Assembly (NCBI RefSeq): GCF_030272615.1
Contig: NC_081413.1
Location: forward strand, 442,641,038 to 442,705,037
Length of the DNA stretch: 64,000 nt
Source of the DNA: Cryptomeria japonica
Lineage: Eukaryota > Streptophyta > Pinopsida > Cupressales > Cupressaceae
Direction of reading: 5' to 3'
Shown: positions 47,011-58,512 of the stretch, in pieces
Numbering within the stretch: the stretch's first letter is position 1
Layout of the letters: the number at the start of each line of letters is the position of its first letter
The notes under the pieces: generated by a model
Databases searched by the model: none
What the model was told of the DNA's origin: nothing
What the model saw: the letters and a program-made list of their open reading frames with translations, nothing else
Program-made: the position numbers and the translations under genes

Positions 47011-47813
47011 ACAGGTCTAGCTTATGGACTAGTACAAGATATCATGTTCCAGATCAGCACGACACGATTTGGAAATGGTTTATTGATTGGATAATGTGTA
47101 AATGTATGGAGGTCGACATATTGTATTGCACCAAGGATTTGTTTGTAATTTATTTAAATGTAATATCTTTTGGGAGCCGACCTAATGATTAAGTCAGGGG
47201 TTTTGTATAAATAATTGTAAGATCTTATTTTGAAGAAGTCTGTGAGTTTGCAAATAATGAAGATAATTGTAAAGAGCCAAAATAAGAAGATCCTTGTGTG
47301 AATTAAGAAAATATCATCTGAAGGTTGAAGGAAGGTTATTAAAGGTCATGAAGGTATTTGGTTCTCATGCGCAGAGCTTAAACTAATACTGAATCCAGCA
47401 TTGAAGATGCTAAATTGAAGCAGTACATTTTTATTGGATTTAACAATCCAACTATGTAGTCAGTGTGACTCCTATTTTGTGATTGAGCAGTGATCTCTAG
47501 GTGGTTAGCATTTCTGTATTTGCAGACCCCATTATTGTATTCACTTACTATCTGTAGTAGTATCATCTGATTGTGGGTAAGGTTTCCAACCATGATTTTT
47601 CCCCTTACAGGATTTCCACGTCAAAATATTTGTGTCATGTGTTGCAAATGTGTTTTTCTTTCTATTTCATGCATTAAGTTCTACTGGTATTGCTATAATT
47701 GTTAATTTGTTTTACTAGCACTGCGTTTTAAGTTGAAATAATTTGTTTTAGGTTACAATTTATTGACAACTGATTCACCCCCCCATCTCAGTTGCCCTTC
47801 CCGGTTCCTAACA
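47011..47813 (+). repeat. Element A 3' LTR, second piece
   Basis: After the target word ACAGG this continues the element A LTR (TCTAGCTTATGG... matching 26898 onward) and ends TTCCTAACA. The next five bases CAAGT are the right target duplication of element A. Confidence 0.88.
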
Positions 47814-47940
47814 CAAGTAACACTACTCAAACCCCCCTCTTTGGGCACAATATTTTCTCCTTTACAATATTATATCCCAAATAAGGAAGCTGCTTCAAAA
47901 TCCCAAGTTTCCCAATCTCAACATAATCATTAAATTGTGT

Positions 47941-48367
47941 TGAGATCCATCTATAGAAAGCCATCTAGAAAGCCCATCCTATCAGTATTGATCTATCTTA
48001 AGTTGTCACATGGAACGAGAAGAACCCGAAGATTAATACAAAGGAAATGTATACTTCCATAAGTCCGTCTACTAAGACTAGAAGCAAAAAACACGAAAGA
48101 GAAAACTCAAGATTCATTATCGAGGAGCTAGAAGATATTAATAATAAAATGATTCAGAAGAATACTGAGCTCATGAAAGCTCTTAATTTTTTGTTATCTA
48201 GCATATTCTTTTTCTCTCTAGTTTCATTTCTTTTTGTTAGGTGTTGTGGGGAGTATCCCCTATTTTTATAGCTGTTTGGCAGTTGTTTAGAATCGAGTTT
48301 GCTAGTGCCCTTCTTTTTGTTGGATTTGGGTTTTGAGAACTTGTAAAACCTGTTTATCTTAATAAAA
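47941..48367 (+). mobile_element. Non-LTR insertion, family N copy 3, short, TSD-bounded
   Basis: A 20-base direct repeat with one mismatch flanks it (47921-47940 and 48369-48388, beginning ACATAATCATTAAATT). It keeps only the C-terminal coding end (RFIIEELEDINNKMIQKN, about 48110-48165) and the typical 3' tail GTAAAACCTGTTTATC then A residues. It is a strongly 5'-truncated copy of the family at 24.6 and 49.0 kb. Confidence 0.82.
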
Positions 48368-49040
48368 AACATAATCATTAAATTATGTCAACTCCATATT
48401 TGAATCCTTTTCACATCATATTCCGTCGCTCTCTATGACCGCACAACGGTTAGGAAAAAAAGAGAAGGTCTTCAAGAATATTGATTCAAATACACCTATT
48501 AAAGAAGTTCCTTAAGACCAAAAGATCTGCAAAGATAATCCTCAGAAAAATAACACTTCAAAACTTGAAACCTAGTTTAGTGAGAATTGCCCTTCTTAGA
48601 AGATCTCTTCGATGACATTTTTTAAATTCAGAAAGAGTAAGAAAATTTAATGATAATAATAAAAATAGAGGGTACTATTCTAACTCTGAGTATAAGAGAT
48701 CAGGGCCTCCAATTTCTATTTTTTCATTTAAGGATCAAAATGAGGAAACTTTATGTATGCACATCTCCCTCTATTTTTGCCCCTTCAGATTTTTAAGATC
48801 CATCTCAAAGCTGAGACTTTGAAGGTTTAATTGGTCACCTTCTCATTAAGACAATAGAGGAAAAAGTATAGTATTTGGCAACTAAAGTAATGTTAGAAGA
48901 CTGTCCTTCTCAAAATCTTATTTTAATTGATAATTAGGAAAAAAGTTATGAAGACCATGAAGGAGGAGTTGTAACAACCAAACATTGTTATTATTTTAAC
49001 ATAATTATGTATGTACATCAGACACAACTTATATCCTCAT

Positions 49041-50313
49041 GACCTATATTATGCTTGATGGTAGACATGCCAGTATCTTTTCCTACCATTTTGAACCTTT
49101 TTAGGCATGGTAAAATCATTTCTCTTCCTTTCTATCTAGCCTCCTCTTTAGAGAGTAGTCTTGAAAAGTATATGGAGAATCCAAATAATACTATTCTCCA
49201 TGAAGGGATTATTGTCCCCATCATGGAGTATGCTAAGACCCTTGAAGTTGTGCCCTCTCTATCTGACAAAGGCCAACATACTAATATTCAGGAAGTCTTT
49301 GACTCGGAAATGGATTTGGAGGATCGTAGGGGTGCCATTCCTTTTGATGACCTTGATTATAAGCCAGTGGAAGAAGATGAGATGACAGTCACCCTTGGTA
49401 TGTTTAGTAGTAAGAATACCTCCAGATGGCCGGCCAACAAATATAAATATACTAGCAAGATGATTTCTAAGGTCGAGCCTCTTTCTAAAAATAAGAAGCT
49501 TGTGGCTAAGGACTATGGTCCAAAGACTTCTGACTAGGAAAATAAACTGCACATTCCTATTAATGTCCTGAAGGAAAAGTAGGAGACCATGTCTAAAGAA
49601 GAAGACAATAGGTTACAGAGGAATGGTACTCTGATGAGCCTGGTGATGGACGCGACCAGAAGCCAGGAGAGTTACTGGAAGTGGGTGGAGAGAGAAATTG
49701 ATACCCTCAAAGTGGGGGTTAAGGAGATAATAGATATCTTCACATCTTCACCAAAGCCTAGCAAATCTGAGAAGCTCATGATTATGTCCCAAGATGTTGA
49801 GGTTATGAAATGCAACCATGAATAAAGAATTGAAAAGGTGGAACATTCCATGGTAGAGATAAAGAAACACCTCAAGAACCTGGTCGACATAAGCATGGAG
49901 GCCATGAATAATAGTATGAAGGGGCTCGAAAAGATCAATGTCATGGTTGTGGAGTACAAATCCATTCACAATGAACCTGAGAAAGATCTTGGAGGTGAGG
50001 ACATTGTTGTTGGAGGAAACAAAACCATAGGCCCTAGTTCTAGGACCAAAAGCAAGAGCAGCAATAAGGGCACCTCCAGATTCATTATGGAAGAACTAGA
50101 GGAAATCAATAAGATTACCATCCAGAAGAACAAGAAGCTGGTGCACTCTCTTATTTGAGTGCTTTTGTTTTGGTTTCTGCGTCTCTTTTTCTTTCATGAC
50201 TGTTCTGGGGTGCTCCCCTATTTTGTTGTTGGTTTCTATCTATTTGGCTAATGGTTGACTTTTGTAATACTTTTGGCTTCGGGTCCATGTAAAACCTGTT
50301 TATCTTTATCAAA
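49041..50313 (+). mobile_element. Non-LTR insertion, family N copy 2, TSD-bounded
   Basis: The flanks carry AACTTATATCCTCAT at 49026-49040 and 50314-50328, an exact 15-base target duplication. It closes with GGGTCCATGTAAAACCTG then TTTATCTTTATCAAAA, the same end as copies 1 and 3. It lies within ORF1 of the third LINE, so it is younger than that LINE. Confidence 0.88.
49055..50158 (+). pseudogene. Family N ORF, copy 2
   Basis: One reading frame runs the whole way (about 368 codons) with three in-frame stops (49535, about 49580 and 49823). It has the same blocks as copy 1: LHEGIIVPIMEYAKTLEVVPS, an acidic middle, KNKKLVAKDYGPKT, SYWKWVEREIDTLKVGVKEI, helices VEHSMVEIKKHLKNLVDIS, and the end SRFIMEELEEINKITIQKN. 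The stop after the KCNHE-like word is present in both copies, so it may be older than either insertion. The C-terminal third looks like a coiled coil. No known domain was recognised. Confidence 0.65.
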
Positions 50314-50331
50314 AACTTATATCCTCATCTC

Positions 50332-50531
50332 CAATTTTTTTGTCTCCCTCTAAAAGAGGTAGAGGACATCCTACTAAGATCAAAAAAACCAAGGAAGAGA
50401 TTGTTGTAGGTATTAAGACTACACTTGATGGTAAATTTAAGGTTAGGAAATCAAAAGATATTGCTAGGGTATCTATATTGGATAATAGTGTGAAATCAGT
50501 GAGAGCTAAAACCTCTCAAGAAATACAATGA
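50332..50531 (+). pseudogene. C-terminal end of LINE ORF1 with AT-hook-like motif
   Basis: The frame reads SPSKRGRGHPTKIKKTKEE, close to an AT-hook (core GRP, here GHP), and ends SVRAKTSQEIQ at a TGA (50529-50531). That stop overlaps the ORF2 ATG (50528) as ATGA. The upstream part of the ORF lies left of the family N insertion and is badly decayed. Confidence 0.6.
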
Positions 50532-52150
50532 ATATCATGTCATGGAATGTTAGGGGTTTAAACACCCCTAATAGGAGACACCTTATTAAGGTGCAGTTTG
50601 ATATTAGTGATGTATATTTGATATTATTGCAAGAAACAAAATGTGTTGATTCCCAAGGTTCCTTCAATGGGAGATTTTGGAGGATTGACAATTTTATTAA
50701 ATTCACAAGAAATCAAAGTGAGGTTTTTTTATTTCAAAGGCAAACTAGTTGGTAGTCAAGGTGCACTATTTTAACCATGTTTTTTACTTAATAAATATTT
50801 ATGGGCCTAATTCTATTGTGGGAAAAAAATTAGTGTGGGATTCTTAATATTTTTTGTCAAAAAAAGTAATACATAAAATGGTTATTTTAGGGGGTGATTT
50901 AAATGCTTTATTGTCAATAAATAATAAACAAGGAGGTAGCCTTCCCCCAACTGAAGTTATGCAATATTTTTCTAATTTTGTGAATAATAATGGGTTGTAT
51001 GGTTGTCTTTCGACTAATCGAAACATTACTTCAAACAATGGAAGGAAAATTTTTCTACAAAATTCTGAAAGATTAAATAAATTTTTGGTCAACTCGACTT
51101 GGATCCTTCAATTTGGTGTAGCGATCTCAAAGATTATTCCCTTAACTAGGTCAGATAATTACCTAGTTCTAGTGTTATTATCATATTTATTCAAGCCTAA
51201 ATATAAATAAAAATCTCATTTCAAGTTTGAGCATATGTGGTGTAGGGATCCTACTTTTTAACCTATTTTAAAATCTTGGTGGGATAATGCTCCTTTTTAT
51301 GTTGGCTATAGAATATTTAGTAATGTAAGAAGTTAAGTTTTATGAAAAGTTATATTATTCAATGAAATAGGATTCACTTCAAAAATATATTTGCAACTTA
51401 AAAATCCATTCTTTAGCAGCTTGAAAATATTAATGATCTGATTTTTCAGATTGGCCTTTCACAAGCATTGTATGAATCTTAGAAAGATCTACAAATTAAT
51501 TTGGAAGAGATGTTATCTAGAGAGGAAACTTATTACAGATATAAATATAGAGAACTATAACTTAGAGATGAGGATTGAAATACAATTTCTTTTCCACACA
51601 TCAACTAAAAAAAAGAAACGTGCATAAATGTTATTTTTTAAATTAGAGATGCTCAAGGGGTCCTACTTTTAAATGAAACAATTATTCAAGAAGATGTAGT
51701 TTTTTTTTTGTAATTATTATCTAAGGACGATACAAGAGATAATGTGAGGACTACTAAAGATCAAATTTTGCAATGCATTGCTGATTTGGTATTTATATAG
51801 GACAATGATATCCTATTTAAGCCTTTCGCTCTCAATGAAGTCCAAAAGTTATTTTTCTATTTAAATGTTGATAAAGCTCTAGGCCCTAATTGACTCACAA
51901 CTTTATTTTTTGAAAGTGATGGGATTTTATTGGAATAGAAATTTGGTTGCTAGTGGAAGAATATAGGAAAAAATGGTTCAATGCTCAAGCAATTTAACAC
52001 AACCCTTGTTTCTTTAATGCCAAAAGATAATAATCCTTTTTCTTTTGTTGAGTATGAACCAATTTATTTGTGTAACACTATATATAATATTTTCACAAAA
52101 AACTATTTCCCTTTGGCTTGCTAATCTTTTGCCAATAATAATATCAGAAT
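50528..52150 (+). pseudogene. LINE ORF2: endonuclease and start of RT
   Basis: It begins MNIMSWNVRGLNTPNRRH with LLQETKC following, then GGDLNALLSINNKQGGS near 50893 and FRxRLDRFL-like SERLNKFLVN near 51070. RT fragments are legible further on: NVDKALGPN near 51865, FNTTLVSLMPKDNN near 52000, and IYLCNTIYNIFTKN near 52065. The frame is heavily interrupted, and the sequence ends before the catalytic blocks. Confidence 0.8.
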
Positions 52151-52156
52151 AATTGT

Positions 52157-52270
52157 TAGAAGCATGAGCTTGTATGGTTGTCATTGATGTCAAACTTGGT
52201 TATCCAGATGGATATTGGTCCAGATACTCTTTTGCTATTGGTTGTGTCATCTTGTATTTGGGGTTGCCAT
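52157..52270 (+). repeat. Truncated copia-type LTR start
   Basis: TGTTAGAAGCATGAGC followed by GTTGTCATTGATGTCAAAC resembles the opening of the element A LTR (TGTTGGTATTATGG, then TTTGTCATTGATGTCAAC). Only about 110 bases remain before AT-rich sequence. Confidence 0.45.
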
Positions 52271-52408
52271 AATACATATATAAAGAGAAATAATAATAAT
52301 AATAAGAAAATGTACATATAAAATTATTTATATATCCTTTTATTTATAAACTAAAGGTTTTCTTTGAAATGATATATTTTATTATAAACTAATAATATAA
52401 TAAATAAA

Positions 52409-52722
52409 ATCCATTAAAGGAACACTCATAAAATGCATGAAGAGAATAATCATAAAATCCATGAAGAGAATAATCATAAAATACATGAAAGTAATAATAA
52501 TGCATACAATGCATGAAAGGAATAATCATAAAATGCATGAAGAGAATAATCATAAAATGCATTAAAGGAATAATCATGCATACAATGCATGAAAGGAGTA
52601 TTAATAAAATGCATGAAGAGATTAATCATAAAATGCATGAAAGGAATAATCATGCATACAATGCATGAAAGGAGTATTAATAAAATGCATGAAGAGAATA
52701 ATCATAAAATGCATGAACGTAT
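52409..52722 (+). repeat. Minisatellite, unit about 23 bases, with higher-order pattern
   Basis: About 13 units of the type AAAATGCATGAAGAGAATAATCAT follow each other. Two unit variants alternate (ending GAAGAGAATAATCAT or GAAAGGAATAATCATGCATAC), and a longer block of about 100 bases is repeated at 52510-52720. GCATGC/ATGCAT cores occur in each unit. Confidence 0.88.
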
Positions 52723-54411
52723 GATGTTTATTTAAAAGGAGGATTTTTCCAAAATTAGGAAGGGGGAATAAAATTTTATTATTTTTGCAAATAAAAAAAA
52801 CTTAACCAAATTTTGGATAGAAAAGCCCTCTTCTTGTTTGATTTTTGAATTTTGAAGAATGAATTATTTTGTGGATGGATTCAAATGGGGTTTATTGGAT
52901 TGGAGTAGGAATTGGGAAGCCTTTAATGTTGTCCAAGAATTGTACGAATTCGTTTGGTATGTTGGAGTTCTTTGCATTTTCATTTTGGAGAAAAATGAGG
53001 TTGGCTTCTTATATCTTTTTCATTTCTTCATATTTTGAATTAAAATTTGTTGCAAATCAATTTTAGTGTGGTTTTAAGAATTCTCCATCTTTAAATACTT
53101 TCATTTGAATGAGTATACTATTTGTATGTTGCATATTTGGAAAAGCATAGGTTTATATGGGGAAATGTTGCTAAACTTTTGTTGGATTATAGGAATGGAA
53201 TTTTAAATGCATTTTTGTGTTCTTGGGTTCATGGAGACCAATGGGTTTAGATCTTTGATTTTGGTTTTGATTATTTTGGATTTTTAAGCTTTTGAGGTCC
53301 ATCAATGGAGAATGGCTGCTTAGATTTGTTTTTATTCAAAAACTAAAAGTTGAGTGTTTTAATGGCATAGTTTAATGTTGAATGTTATATTGTATTTTAA
53401 TTTTTTTTTTATTTGCCTAGATTTGAAATTATTTTCAATCAGTTATGGTCATGGTAGGATAAACTTAAAATCAAGGAAAAATGGTTAATCAAGGTTAATA
53501 AAATTATGTGTAATTCATGTATCTTAAGTATATACTTTCATTTTGAATGTAATTCAAGAAGTCATTATAGAATTATTCTTTATTCTATCTAAAAATTTAT
53601 GGAAAAATAATAAACATCAATCTAGTAATTAGCTTCAATGTCATCCACACAATAATTGACATTAAATAACTGACATAGGAAATGTTATAATATCTTCATT
53701 TGACACCCTAATTGTAGCGTAGATGTTAAGAACAAGGATTGATAAATATAGGAGTACTTATGTTAAATTTGTTCTTCTAGTGTTTGATTCAAGAGTACCT
53801 TATGACGGTTAATGATGAACAACTTAGGTTTGATCTTAAAATAAAATTACACCTAATTTACATCTCTAAAAAAATGTATAGTCATTAACTTTAAAAAATC
53901 ACACTTAATTTACATTTGAGTGAATCCTTATTCTTATTCATTCAAGTGTTTAGACTTACACCTTAGCCTATCATTCATACTAAACTAGACATAAACAATA
54001 TATCAATATTATTCTAACCAATAATATGAATTATTTTCTAACAAGTTTATTTTCTACAATCTATTTAACATGTCTATATAGAACTTAACCCTCTTAACCC
54101 AATGATTATCTTGAACTATAACATAATTGAGAAAAGATACCACTGTTAATAACCCTTCAAAGAATAATGTTCACATTTTCTCTATTTAATAGAAAATGAT
54201 CAACAAGCCATGGAACGTTTTGAGATTTTGATGACTTGTTATCTACTAAGTGATAGTGAATCCTTCAATATTTTTTATCCCATACTATACATATCACAAT
54301 AGTTTTTCAATCAAGATCCATTAACCATAGGACTTGAAAGTGTAGAGAAAATAAAGTTAAGAATTTGAAAATACATACATGTTGCAACTTACCTAGTAAC
54401 ATATTATATTG
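52723..54411. other. AT-rich stretch, no gene seen
   Basis: A few open frames of 60-65 codons exist (such as 52869-53066) but show no motif and have a composition expected by chance. No repeats were recognised. Confidence 0.5.
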
Positions 54412-55880
54412 TGAAGATGGCGTTAGTTAAGATGAGAGAGGGGGGGTGAATCATAAAAACTCACAATACAATATATTCACCAAATTCAATCTCGGTAGCC
54501 TTTACTGATATGCAACTATGACTGTAAATCATTCAATACTCATAAATAGATACACTTAAAACATCATAACACATTTAACACCAGATTTAACATGGAAACC
54601 CAAATAGGGAAAAACCACTGTGGGATTTCGGACCCACTTAGAAATATACCCTTCTAGAGTATGCTCGGTTAAAAGCTAATCCAGTTAATGGATTTCCCTC
54701 CAACTTGTTAGAGTCTTGCACTTTGTTAGAAGTGACCTTTGTCAAAGGATTTCAAACACTCATTTAGAATGTTACCTTGCTAGAGGGTTTACAAATAAGA
54801 CTGTTAAGTCCATTCGGTTAAGAGATTTCTTGTCACTTACAAAATAAATAACAGTAATAAAATATATCTGTAACTTCACATCTGAAATACTAAAGCAGAT
54901 TCTATATGCTCAAAACAATCTTGTCATAAGACTTATCTTGCTTCTTTCTAGGCTTCTTAGTCTATTCTTCAATCAGATCTTCAATCTTCTATGCTTGGTG
55001 ATCACTACTATCGTGTCACTATTCTTTTATTTTGCCCACATGCATTGTTCATGAACAGTTTCTTATTTATGAACAATACCTAACCGCTTAATCTCCTTGA
55101 TCACATTTTCCATGATCAATCTTAGCCATCAGATCTTAAAACGTGACTAGGTTCATTGTATCCTTCGATCTGAAAACATTTTACCTACCCTTGGAACTTG
55201 TGCTAGGTTATGATCGTTCAATCTGCAGTGTAGATCTTTTCTCTTGTATTTTCAATTTCGTAGATCCTCAACAAACTTCTTGCACAACATACCAATCATC
55301 TGATCAACTCCAGCTCATTTGTATTCTACATTTAATAATGTATTTATCCATCCAATGCATTCATTTATTACTTGGTTGTTACTCGATAAATATTGAACTT
55401 TACTCGGTAGATATTCTACCTTCTTTAACTGATAGTGAAAACCTTAGGGTTTACCAACTAGCATCTTGCTCGGTAACATAGAACAGTATCAAGCCTTAAC
55501 TAATTCTATAGCTTGAAATATTTTCTCCTTCTTGTTCAATCTTTGAATACTCATATATAAGATATCAAAACAATCAAAACAACATAATCTCGTCATTGTC
55601 TAACTCGGTAATAGTTTCCCATTGAATAACTTATTATTCCCCTTTTATTTTCACATTCATTCTGTGTCTCTTACCGACATCTTTATACTTATCAAAACAT
55701 ACTCATTAAGATATGGCAACATCATACTGAATGAGAAAATCAATTGCTTAACATCAATGACAAAATAATGTTATTAAGATAGTAATCATCCTTTCTCAAT
55801 TATATCAACAATCTCCAACAACCTTCTCAATATCCTCATACCAACAAACTTACTGAGATGCTAACAATCTCCTTTTGTGA
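54412..55880 (-). repeat. LTR related to element B, with polypurine remnant
   Basis: The stretch resembles the element B LTR throughout: GATGAGAGAGGGGGGGTGAATCAT, AACCCAAATAGGGAAAAACC, GGGATTTCGGACCCACT and the repeated CTCGGTA words. It ends TAACA at 55866, followed by a polypurine-tract remnant (ATCTCCTTTT on the plus strand). The expected 5-base duplication is not found, so it is the end of a truncated minus-strand element and not a clean solo LTR. Confidence 0.75.
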
Positions 55881-55924
55881 AAAAGCTAAAAAATGGTCTA
55901 TTTTAACATACTTTCCAGATGCAT

Positions 55925-56025
55925 GAAAAATCCGTGGGTTTCGGGTCCCTTCAAAACTTGTTGTACTGGGTTTCTGGTCCCCTCAAAACTTGTTTCTCCT
56001 AATCAAAAATAATATATCAAAATTA
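55925..56025 (+). repeat. Family N-like 3' end, internally duplicated
   Basis: GGGTTTCGGGTCCCTTCAA and, about 40 bases later, GGGTTTCTGGTCCCCTCAA are followed by ACTTGTTTCTCCTAATCAAAAATA. This resembles the family N tail (GGGTCCATGTAAAACCTG, then TTATCAAAAA). It would be a very short, older fragment with a tandem duplication of its end. Confidence 0.5.
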
Positions 56026-57588
56026 ATCATGAAATCATTTCAATCTATTTACTAATCTAGACCTTGTTTGTACTCATTTTAATTATTTAAAAATTAGTTT
56101 ATCATTTTATCTAATATTATGTATGAAGATTTAGTTATTAAAAATATTCTTATGACTTGAAATGCCTACAATTATGTTAGCTAATCTAAATCTGATGTGA
56201 ATTATTATAATTAATACTATAATTTAGATATTTTTAAATTAGGTAAATTTTGGTCAAATGAAAAAGTAATAATCTTCATTAATTTGTAATCATATTATTA
56301 AATTACTTTAGTCAAATAATCATAAATTTACAACTATTAGGAACTACTCTCTTAGAACAAGCATAATTATTAAACACTTAAAAGAACTATAATTTTGATG
56401 CCATTAAAAAAATTTAAGCAAACTAAATCATTAACCAAAGAGTCATTGGATGGGAAAGCCCAATATAAAAAATTTATAAGTAATAAGGATTATATTTTAA
56501 AGAACTGTTACTACAACATATGTAGAAACTTTGACTTTCAAGACTACAAGTGCCCTTCTTTGTCATCAGCCATTTTTGGCCATTCTCTCCTTGCCAAATT
56601 TGATAGTAAATGCAATGTCTATGCAAAAACCATGGTGCACTACTGCATCGTAGGTAGTTGTATAGACATTTTAGTAAATAACTCATCATTATCACATGAC
56701 TGATAATAGTATTAAAAATGAATGTTGATTATTGAGTCTACTTTTTTTTGTTCGTATTTTTTTTTTTATAATACTGGTTTGTTAGATAATGATGTTATGC
56801 ATGCAACTGGAAATGAAAGTAGTAATTTCATTTATTCACTTGGAGTTTTTAGGCAGAGATTCTAAATCATTTTTTAGTGGTTTTGGTAAATTCTTATAAA
56901 TGACAACTTCATGTTTAGAAGTTTCTTTATTGATGATCTAGTGAACTATTATGTTTTTAGAGGTTGCAACCTCTATAAAACACTACTTTCTTGTATCATT
57001 TATTGAGATCAGAATGTCACCTCTATATTGAGACAGATCATGTTGTAATACGATATATGCAAAACATAATAAAAGTGGTGTATGTAGTTCTATTTTGATG
57101 AATATATTATAATGTTTTATAATTATTATGTGTAAAATGGTTATATTGCAAATGTTTATTATCTCTATTTGTTGATGTATTTCTACTCTTACTATTATGG
57201 TGTTGTTTTGAATTCTTCATTTGGTATGAAAGTAAAAGATCTAGGGAAGTGTTAAGGTTAAAAATGTGTTTTTGAGACTGTGCGTGTGTGGTTTTAAAGA
57301 TGACGAATGAAGAGAGCCAGCCATAGATAAAGACAAAGAGCTTGTTGGATGAAAGGTGTGAAAAGTTGAAGAGTTGTCAAATTTGTTTATGTTCAAGAAA
57401 GGATTGTAGATCCTAAAATATGTCCGATACATGTTTGTTGCATGAATAAGTGATAATTTTTGTTGAAATTTTTTAAAGGATTGTGAAGCAACTAGTCAAT
57501 TGCAAAATCAAGTAAATTAAGTTATTTATTTCCATGGGGAAAAATTGGTAAAAAGGTTAAAAAAGAGAGCACGAATTTTATTTGTGAG
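56026..57588. other. AT-rich stretch, no recognised gene
   Basis: An open frame of 102 codons at 56395-56703 (MMPLKKFKQTKSLTKESLDG at its start, several Cys later) has no recognisable motif and no supporting context. It is probably chance or a decayed fragment. Confidence 0.4.
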
Positions 57589-58512
57589 ATGGATTGTTTG
57601 GAGGAAGAAATGGCCAAAATTAAGAAAGGTAATTTAAAATTGATAGAAGCTTTGAAAAAGTTTGGAAAAGAAAGATGTGATTATTTATGTGAAATTGAGA
57701 ATCTTGAAAATGAATTGCAGAATGTCAATGTAAAAAATGCAGTGTTAGAAGAAAAATTAAAATTGTTTGATAAGGTGAAGAGAAGAATGGAGTTTTGGAT
57801 GAACAAATACAAATATTGGAAAAGGAAAATAAGAGTCTCAAGATGAAGCCTTCTGTATGTGATTACTCATGTGATACAAATGATTTGTGTCCTTTCAATA
57901 TTGATGATGTTGTAAAAGCTTATTTAGGTACTGGGTACAAGGTTGAAGGAAAGGATGTGTTTGGATCTACAAATTTTACAATTTGTGATGCTAATATCAA
58001 TAGTTGTTTTGAAAACAACACTGGTCAAAAAATTATAAAAAAAAATGCATTATGTTGGTAAAGCTTTGGGAAAAAATGGGCAAGGAATCAGAGAGCCCAT
58101 TGAACCAACTAGGAGGCCAAACTATGAAGGTCTCGCATATGGTAAAACCAACACTAATAATATTGCAGATGTTGAAAGTTCAACTAAATCATCTCAAAGG
58201 ATGGAACATATCCAGTGCTCTCATTGTCATTGAGAAGGACATAAAGTAGAGAAGTGTTGGGATTTTCACCCTTGTGCAATTTATGGGTTGAAGAATCATT
58301 CAAAAAATTCATGTTGGAATAATGAGTGGAATGGACAATCTAAGAAAGATTATATGCAGATACATTGTGGGTGGATCAATGGATCTTGTTGGAAAAGGGT
58401 AAAAACCATGTTTAGAAGGTTGTATAAACATAAATGTTCACATATTGATCAAAGTTGTGGTATATCAAGGTTTCCAGGTATGAGTCAAGTGGTTAATAAT
58501 TGCTTGTTTTGA
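57589..58512 (+). pseudogene. Gag-like ORF: coiled coil followed by two zinc knuckles
   Basis: From MDCLEEEMAKIKKGNLKL the first 90 residues are Lys/Glu/Leu-rich and predict a coiled coil (EIENLENELQNVNVKNAVLE). The frame shifts near 57800 and back near 58045. Near 58215 a knuckle reads CSHCH-stop-EGHKVEKC, followed by a second one, CAIYGLKNHSKNSC, in which the second Cys is Tyr. Coiled coil plus paired knuckles is a gag-type layout, similar in plan to ORF1 of element C. No protease or polymerase follows. A purine tract AAGGGGGATAA at about 58717 could be the polypurine tract of the same element. The LTRs were not found. Confidence 0.6.

Larger units (their letters stand above)
26573..47813 (+). 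mobile_element. Ty1/copia element A, split by two nested elements
   Basis: The 5' LTR starts TGTTGGTATT at 26573, and the 3' LTR ends TTCCTAACA at 47813. The flanking 5-base words are CAAAT (26568-26572) and CAAGT (47814-47818), a target duplication with one change. Internal order is gag, protease, integrase, RT, RNase H, as in copia. Element C interrupts it at 28715-35428 and element B interrupts its 3' LTR at 39242-47010. Without these it would be about 6.8 kb. Its coding region is broken by several stops. Confidence 0.9.
48389..52156 (+). mobile_element. Third LINE, degraded, RT cut short, interrupted by a family N insertion
   Basis: The plus strand shows a decayed ORF1 region (before 49026 and again at 50330-50531), an endonuclease start at 50528, and RT blocks up to about 52140, where the sequence changes to an LTR-like word. 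No RNase H follows. The insertion at 49041-50313 splits ORF1. The 5' limit is not certain. Confidence 0.75.

Noticed and set aside
52389-52577. Minus-strand frame with repeated His/Phe/Tyr units
   Set aside because: It is only the translation of the minisatellite. There is no start context or flanking coding sequence.
52409-52722. Possible CRISPR-like array
   Set aside because: Units are directly adjacent without unique spacers, and the surrounding DNA is plant retroelements.
54412-55880. Clean solo LTR
   Set aside because: No 5-base duplication is found and a polypurine remnant follows the LTR end, so it is a truncated element end.
56395-56703. 102-codon frame with several Cys residues
   Set aside because: The Cys spacing fits no zinc-finger pattern I know, and neither flank shows element structure. 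It is mentioned only in the interval entry.
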